Assembly (NCBI RefSeq): GCF_001042715.1 | Contig: NZ_CP009687.1 | Coordinates: 3,835,418-3,899,417 of the forward strand | Length of the DNA: 64,000 nucleotides | Source of the DNA: Clostridium aceticum | GTDB lineage: Bacteria; Bacillota; Clostridia; Peptostreptococcales; Natronincolaceae | Reading direction: 5' to 3' | Shown: positions 60,449 through 64,000 of the stretch, piece after piece | How positions within the stretch are numbered: the stretch's first letter is position 1 | How the letters are laid out: every line of letters starts with the position of its first letter | The notes under the pieces: model-generated | The model's database searches: none | What the model saw: only the letters and a program-made list of their open reading frames with translations | Told to the model about the DNA's origin: nothing | Position numbers and translations under genes: made by a program

Positions 60449-61597
60449 CTATTCTTTATCCTGTCCCTTAGGAGGCCTTGGTCCATAGTACTGGTAGTAA
60501 TTACACTGGATTCGCCCATTATAAAGTTTTCTTTTTTTATCTGCCTTTTTTCCAAAAAACTTTTCAAACTCAGGATGAGAAGTAATAATATAGTGAGACC
60601 ACGTATCTAATCCTTCAAATACTTTTCCCATGGTTTTATATAGTTTTTCTACTTCCTGTTTCTCTCCTAGTCTTTCACCATAAGGAGGATTACAAATGAT
60701 ACAGCCATACTGAAATCTTGATCTTAGATCCCTTATATCTAACTTCTGGATATGAACATCCTCCTCCAAAAAAGCCTCTCCTATATGATACCTTGCCAGA
60801 CTTAACACCTCTGCATCTATATCTGAACCATAGACCCTTATGGATTTATCGTAATTTGCTAAGTCATGGGTTTCTTTTCTAGCTTCTCGCCATATATTTT
60901 TTGAAATTGCTTCCCACTCCTCTGATACAAAGCCTCTGTTCATTCCCGGAGCGATATTCTTTCCTATCAATGCCGCTTCTATAGGTATGGTGCCTGAACC
61001 ACAGAAGGGATCGATTAAAACCCTATCGGGGTTCCAATAGCTTAGTAAGATTAACGCTGCGGCTAGGGTTTCTTTGAGAGGAGCCTTATTAGAAAGCGTT
61101 CTATAGCCCCTTTTATGCAGACCAGCTCCACTGGTATCAATGGTTAAGGTTGCAATATCCTTCAAAAGAGCTACTTCTATCGTATACTGCCCCTTCTCTT
61201 CTTTAAACCATGATGTATGATACTTTGCCTTCAGCTTTTCTACCACAGCCTTCTTAACAATGGCTTGACAGTCAGGAACACTGGCAAGCTGGGAATTGAT
61301 AGACTTCCCCTCCACAGGGAAGATTCCCTCTTCAGGAATCCACTCCTCCCAGTCAAGTGCCTTTGTCCCTTCAAATAATTCTTCAAAGCTGGTGGCCTTA
61401 AACTCTCCTACCTTCAAAAGTACCCGATCAGCCGTCCTTAGCCATAGATTACATCTAGCTATAGCCATTTCATCTGCAACAAATGAAACCCTCCCGTTTT
61501 CCACTTTAACCTCTTCATAGCCTAAGTCTTTTACCTCTCTAGCTACTACTGCCTCCAATCCAAAAGCAGCGGTGGCAATCAACTCTAGTTTCTTCAC
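60449..61597 (-). CDS. THUMP-domain class I SAM-dependent RNA methyltransferase (RlmL/YpsC type)
   Basis: Probable 23S rRNA N2-guanosine methyltransferase. The roughly 382-residue protein has an N-terminal ferredoxin-like and THUMP region (KLELIATAAFGLEAVVAREV; LVKVGEF-type segment), HKRGYRTLSNKAPLKETLAA, motif I LIDPFCGSGTIPIEAALIGK, and the catalytic motif CIICNPPYGERLGEKQEVEK. It is the short form without the C-terminal RlmK-like domain, like Bacillus YpsC. I favour the GTG at 61595-61597 (GGAG 7 nt upstream); an ATG six codons earlier has no ribosome-binding site. It is followed by a strong terminator. Confidence 0.9.
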   Translation of the reverse strand: MKKLELIATAAFGLEAVVAREVKDLGYEEVKVENGRVSFVADEMAIARCNLWLRTADRVLLKVGEFKATSFEELFEGTKALDWEEWIPEEGIFPVEGKSINSQLASVPDCQAIVKKAVVEKLKAKYHTSWFKEEKGQYTIEVALLKDIATLTIDTSGAGLHKRGYRTLSNKAPLKETLAAALILLSYWNPDRVLIDPFCGSGTIPIEAALIGKNIAPGMNRGFVSEEWEAISKNIWREARKETHDLANYDKSIRVYGSDIDAEVLSLARYHIGEAFLEEDVHIQKLDIRDLRSRFQYGCIICNPPYGERLGEKQEVEKLYKTMGKVFEGLDTWSHYIITSHPEFEKFFGKKADKKRKLYNGRIQCNYYQYYGPRPPKGQDKE

Positions 61598-61621
61598 TGT
61601 ATCTCTCCATTCCATCGTATT

Positions 61622-61954
61622 TTACTTTTTCTTCTTCGCCTTGTTTTTTTCTATTTCCTTTGTCAACCATTTCCACATGATACTTCCCCATACAAATCCT
61701 CCTAAAGCAAAGATACTTAATATAAAAAGACCATTGCTGCTAAAAAGATTTCCCACTACTTGTTTTAAGGAAAATCCATATTGAAATACACCAGTTAGTA
61801 GTATGAAAATAATACCGGTAGAAATCCCCCAGCTTAAAATACCATGTCTTATTATGTAGTTGCTTTTACCCTTATTATACAATACCTCCAGGTTTTTATT
61901 CTTCTGCATAGAGTGATTTTCTTTAGACCTTTGTTTCTTGGTATTTTTCAACAT
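61622..61954 (-). CDS. Small unknown membrane protein
   Basis: About 110 residues, not recognised. The charged N-terminus (KNTKKQRSKENHSMQKNKNL) is followed by two transmembrane helices (HGILSWGISTGIIFILLTGV; FILSIFALGGFVWGSIMWKW) and a very basic tail (EIEKNKAKKKK), suggesting both ends are cytoplasmic. Several starts are possible: GTG-ATG-ATG-TTG around AGAGGTGATGATG; I chose the ATG at 61954. The stop lies 25 nt before the preferred methylase start, so the two are probably co-transcribed. Confidence 0.7.
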   Translation of the reverse strand: MLKNTKKQRSKENHSMQKNKNLEVLYNKGKSNYIIRHGILSWGISTGIIFILLTGVFQYGFSLKQVVGNLFSSNGLFILSIFALGGFVWGSIMWKWLTKEIEKNKAKKKK

Positions 61955-62072
61955 CATCACCTCTTATTATTTTAACTATATAAGTTGTAATAAATATGTT
62001 ACAGCTGTAAAAGTTTTATTGCAACTTAAATAGTTGTTTTTCTACAGATAATTGGTTTCAAATATGAGTCAT

Positions 62073-62258
62073 AAGCGTTAACTTAATACAATTATTTGCA
62101 AATTTCTATCGAACTATCATCCTAGGCGTAGCGAAGGATCTTGGCATAACGAGAAATTTTGCTAATCCTAAGATGCTTCGGTCGTTATCTCCCTCCAGAG
62201 GACAAAATAGCACTTTCATAACAATGACAAATTATGGTTTAGATTAACGCTAATGATA
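62073..62258. repeat. Family A repeat, longest copy
   Basis: The left end GCGTTAACTTAATACAATTA is followed by a core (CTATCATCCTAGGCGTAGCG then AAGGATC; CCTAAGATGCTTCGG), an extra segment with ACTTTCATAACAATGACAAA, and the right end GGTTTAGATTAACGCTAATG. Flanking direct repeats are not clear. The 380-bp gap between the Xre gene and the small membrane protein holds only this. Confidence 0.7.
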
Positions 62259-62333
62259 TCATTATAACAAATTTATTTATCCAAAACAAAAACCAGCAGT
62301 AAACTTACCACTGGTCAGCAATTTTTGTAGAAG

Positions 62334-62537
62334 TCATGGAAATTTTACTACAAGATCATCTATACGGATGCCTAAAGCCGCAGCTATAGATACTACTTTG
62401 TTAAAGGAAGGATTCTTTTTGTCACCCCTTTCTAACTCTTCAATATAGCTCTTAGAGATCTGAGTAATTCTGGATACATCCATAGTGGTATACCCCTTCT
62501 TCATTCTTATCTCTCTTATTTTGAATCCATTTAACAT
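62334..62537 (-). CDS. Small Xre-family DNA-binding regulator
   Basis: A 67-residue single-domain helix-turn-helix protein of the Cro/C1 type: GFKIREIRMKKGYTTMDVSR, then ITQISKSYIEELERGDKKNP (turn and recognition helix), then SFNKVVSIAAALGIRIDDLV. It has no sensor domain, so it resembles SlrR/SinR-like or phage-type minimal regulators. The ATG at 62537 is chosen (GGGGGATTTAGT upstream); an in-frame ATG five codons earlier lies on that site. Two CATACTTTTA repeats lie directly before it, and the same word recurs before the HD-GYP gene, a candidate target. Confidence 0.88.
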   Translation of the reverse strand: MLNGFKIREIRMKKGYTTMDVSRITQISKSYIEELERGDKKNPSFNKVVSIAAALGIRIDDLVVKFP

Positions 62538-62551
62538 ACTAAATCCCCCCA

Positions 62552-62579
62552 TTACTAAAAGTATGAATAAAAGTATGGT
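62552..62579. promoter_or_regulatory. Candidate operator upstream of the Xre gene
   Basis: TTACTAAAAGTATGA (62552-62566) and TAAAAGTATGG (from about 62569) form a tandem direct repeat of the word TAAAAGTATG at a 13-bp interval. The identical 15-mer occurs at 63180-63194. Confidence 0.45.
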
Positions 62580-62768
62580 GATACAAGCAGCTTTATTTTA
62601 ACTAAAGGCTTTTCTTCATTATATGTTTATAAATCTGTGTCTATTAACTTGGATAGAATTATTTATTAAAATTTCTGAAAACTCCTTTGAGATTAACTTC
62701 TACAAAAAATAACACACTCCTTCTTATAAGTGCCTAGAAAAAAATGGATTCATTACTAACCCTTTTTC

Positions 62769-62883
62769 TGTGGATACTTTTGTGGTTTTTCTGTGGATAT
62801 TGTGTATAGTATTGTTAATAATGCAGTCTCAATAAGCCATAATCCTGTAGATAAGATTGTTAATAACAACAAACTTATCCACA
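62769..62883. promoter_or_regulatory. Cluster of four DnaA-box-like sites
   Basis: TTATCCACA at 62875-62883 is a perfect consensus. TGTGGATAC (62769-62777), TGTGGATAT (62792-62800) and TGTAGATAA (62846-62854) are opposite-strand sites with one mismatch each. Four in 115 bp of noncoding DNA is dense. There is no dnaA/dnaN or unwinding element here, so this is not called an origin. Confidence 0.6.
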
Positions 62884-62911
62884 ATAACCATTAAGTTGAA
62901 AGTTAGTTAAA

Positions 62912-63039
62912 AAAAACACAAAAAGACCCTCGTCTTATAGACGAATAGGTCTTCATAGTTATACTTGATTCTAGAACTTAATGAGTCATTGCACATAATT
63001 AGGGGTAAAGAGGGAAGATAATTTAGGGGTATTATCTTT
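62912..63039 (-). ncRNA. Candidate orphan small RNA with C-rich loops
   Basis: A consensus promoter (63046-63074) and a strong intrinsic terminator define about 125 nt of minus-strand RNA without a supported reading frame. The terminator hairpin is AAGACC...CGTCT/AGACG...GGTCTT (62923-62953), followed by TTTTGTGTTTTTTT. The 5' part forms a GATAAT/ATTATC hairpin exposing ACCCCTAA, followed by CTTCCCTCTTTACCCCTAAT. Such C-rich stretches are typical of Gram-positive small RNAs that pair with ribosome-binding sites. It could also be an attenuated leader of the Xre gene, 375 nt downstream. Confidence 0.6.
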
Positions 63040-63045
63040 AATATG

Positions 63046-63074
63046 ATTATATATTATTGTTAAAATTATGTCAA
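63046..63074 (-). promoter_or_regulatory. Consensus SigA promoter of the candidate small RNA
   Basis: Minus-strand TTGACA (63069-63074), exactly 17 nt, TATAAT (63046-63051). Both hexamers are perfect. No downstream gene on this strand lies within 500 nt except the Xre gene beyond a strong terminator. Confidence 0.8.
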
Positions 63075-63111
63075 TATACTTTTTAAAAAAACTTACAAAT
63101 ATTCCCCAACT

Positions 63112-63150
63112 CCTTCCAGCAAGCTGAAACATCGGAGAATCAAGATAAAC
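63112..63150 (+). mobile_element. Fragment matching the remnant upstream of nrdJ
   Basis: CAGCAAGCTGAAACATCGGA followed by GAATCAAGATA matches, at about 25 of 31 positions or better, the segment at roughly 35715-35745 on the minus strand. It may be a right-end scar of an IS200/IS605-type element. It lies just beyond the promoter of the candidate small RNA. Confidence 0.4.
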
Positions 63151-63179
63151 CTTCATTTTTGACTGTAAGCTAGACGAAT

Positions 63180-63194
63180 TTACTAAAAGTATGA
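63180..63194. promoter_or_regulatory. Second copy of the candidate Xre operator, upstream of the HD-GYP gene
   Basis: TTACTAAAAGTATGA is identical, in the same orientation, to the site before the Xre gene. It lies about 90 nt upstream of the HD-GYP ATG, near a TTGACT that could be a -35. Confidence 0.4.
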
Positions 63195-63285
63195 TATTGT
63201 ATTAAGGAAAGCGAAACACACGTGGTTACTTTTAAATTTAAAAACGTATATCTATGCTATCTTAACACAGAAAAAGGTGATTGAA

Positions 63286-64000
63286 ATGAGAATGATTGAC
63301 TTAATCCACGCTACTGAAGACCACGTCTTGGCTATTCCACTTTTTAATGACCAAGGAAAAATCCTATTATCTAAAGGAGTCAAATTAAAACCCTCTTTAG
63401 CATCTAAGCTATTAGCCATGGGATATACCAAAGTATATATAAAGGATGAGTATAGCGAAAAAGAAATTGAAGATATCATCAAACCCCATGTCCGCCAAAA
63501 AGCTATTGGTCATATTCGAAAATTAGCCTCTATAGCAAAAGACGACCCCAAGGAGACTGCAAATAAACAGCAAGCCTTTAATACAGACTTAACAATGGCC
63601 AAAGCTACCATCTCTACCATTGTGGAGGAAATTTTTTCTAAAAAAGATATTGTCATCGATTTATTAGACCTAAAAACTGTAGAGGGTTATATTTATGAGC
63701 ACTCCATCAATGTGATGATTCACTCTTTGGTTTTAGGCAGTAGCCTGGGTTTAGCCATGGCAGAGTTAGAAAAGCTGGCATTGGCTGCAGCTCTGCATGA
63801 TATTGGACTGATGTTTGTTTCCGACAACATTCTAAAAAAACAAGGTCCCTTAACTCCAGAAGAAATGGAAGAAGTGAAAAGCCATACCTATAAAGGCTAT
63901 GAATTTTTAAAAACAAAAACAGATTTAAACCCTACCATTCGTATTCCTGCTTTACAACACCACAAACGTTATGATGATACTGGTTACCCCGACCTAGTAT
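63286..64000 (+). CDS. HD-GYP domain protein (probable c-di-GMP phosphodiesterase), cut by window end
   Basis: The first 238 codons are in the window, frame open to the edge. It begins MRMIDLIHATEDHVLAIPLF, then an N-terminal region of about 120 residues often seen in clostridial HD-GYP proteins (GKILLSKGVKLKPSLASKLL). The HD domain follows: IYEHSINVMIHSLVLGSSLG, ALAAALHDIGLMFVSD (HD pair, about residue 170) and HHKRYDDTGYP (about residue 225). The last motif differs from the common HHERWDGSGYP form (Glu to Lys, Gly to Asp). c-di-GMP hydrolysis is likely but not certain. AAAAGGTGATTGAA precedes the ATG. Confidence 0.9.
   Translation, partial: MRMIDLIHATEDHVLAIPLFNDQGKILLSKGVKLKPSLASKLLAMGYTKVYIKDEYSEKEIEDIIKPHVRQKAIGHIRKLASIAKDDPKETANKQQAFNTDLTMAKATISTIVEEIFSKKDIVIDLLDLKTVEGYIYEHSINVMIHSLVLGSSLGLAMAELEKLALAAALHDIGLMFVSDNILKKQGPLTPEEMEEVKSHTYKGYEFLKTKTDLNPTIRIPALQHHKRYDDTGYPDLV

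Noticed and set aside
62769-62883. Possible chromosomal origin at the DnaA-box cluster
   Set aside because: No dnaA, dnaN, rpmH or AT-rich unwinding trio array nearby; gene order places oriC elsewhere, so only a cluster is called.
62912-63000. Small peptide from an ATG inside the candidate small RNA (about 29 codons)
   Set aside because: It reads through the terminator hairpin and has no ribosome-binding site upstream.
63220-63262. Family B end upstream of the HD-GYP gene (ACTTTTAAATTTAAAAACGT then ATATCTAT)
   Set aside because: Too degenerate and AT-rich to distinguish from chance; no matching second end was found.

Overview
The window comes from a low-GC, endospore-forming clostridium. 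Gene content and protein style suggest the Alkaliphilus/Natronincola neighbourhood of the Clostridia, but that placement is an inference from recall, not a search. Support for a Gram-positive spore-former includes sigH, a YabT-like kinase with a YabS-like VWA protein, ctsR-mcsA-mcsB-clpC, disA, two T-box leaders, AGGAGG ribosome-binding sites and frequent TTG/GTG starts. Almost every gene is on the minus strand, so the natural reading direction is from high to low coordinates.

Read in that direction, the layout is as follows. (1) 63.3-60.4 kb: a divergent HD-GYP gene (cut by the window end), a probable orphan small RNA, a DnaA-box cluster, a small Xre regulator, a small membrane protein and an RlmL-type rRNA methylase. 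(2) 60.3-53.7 kb: lysine 2,3-aminomutase, yabS, a yabT-like kinase with a broken 5' end, tilS and ftsH. (3) 53.5-48.4 kb: a sodium-pumping methylmalonyl-CoA decarboxylase operon (carboxyltransferase, gamma/delta subunit, biotin carrier, beta subunit), then birA, which would biotinylate the carrier. (4) 48.1-42.2 kb: an ECF S component probably for pantothenate, coaX, dusB, a conserved unknown, greA and lysS. (5) 41.95-36.5 kb: one rRNA operon, 16S-23S-5S without spacer tRNAs, driven by tandem promoters, with a long insertion in 16S helix 6 and a truncated second 5S downstream. (6) 36.4-29.3 kb: accessory genes for a thioredoxin-like protein, B12-type ribonucleotide reductase, FMN split-barrel protein, Cu/Zn superoxide dismutase and an EF-G paralogue. 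(7) 29.2-17.5 kb: ctsR-mcsA-mcsB-clpC-radA-disA behind a CtsR operator, a divergent clostridial unknown, carD, a PIN/TRAM protein, ispD and ispF. (8) 17.5-6.9 kb: T-box-proS, a DUF1002 protein, gltX, T-box-cysE-cysS, mrnC, a membrane protein, thyX, rlmB, rae1 and sigH. (9) 6.9 kb-1: tuf, rpmG-secE-nusG-rplK-rplA, L10 leader, rplJ-rplL and the start of rpoB.

The order yabS-yabT-tilS-ftsH-coaX-dusB-lysS-rrn-ctsR-mcsAB-clpC-radA-disA-yacL-ispDF-gltX-cysES-mrnC-rlmB-rae1-sigH-rpmG-secE-nusG-rplKAJL-rpoB matches the Bacillus subtilis origin-proximal region as I remember it. Lineage-specific genes are spliced into the joints.

The intergenic regions carry at least two families of short repeats. Family A is about 90-190 bp, with GCGTTAACTTAA-type ends and a core resembling TCATCCTGAGC...GAAGGATC. 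Family B is about 120 bp and largely self-complementary, with ATAGATGTG...TTTTAATATAC ends. Two A copies are flanked by 14-bp direct repeats, and one of them has rewritten the stop codon of the decarboxylase gamma/delta gene. A is nested in B at one locus and probably at a second. Other notable points are an out-of-frame A8 run in the kinase gene, C-rich loops in the candidate small RNA and a putative shared Xre operator.
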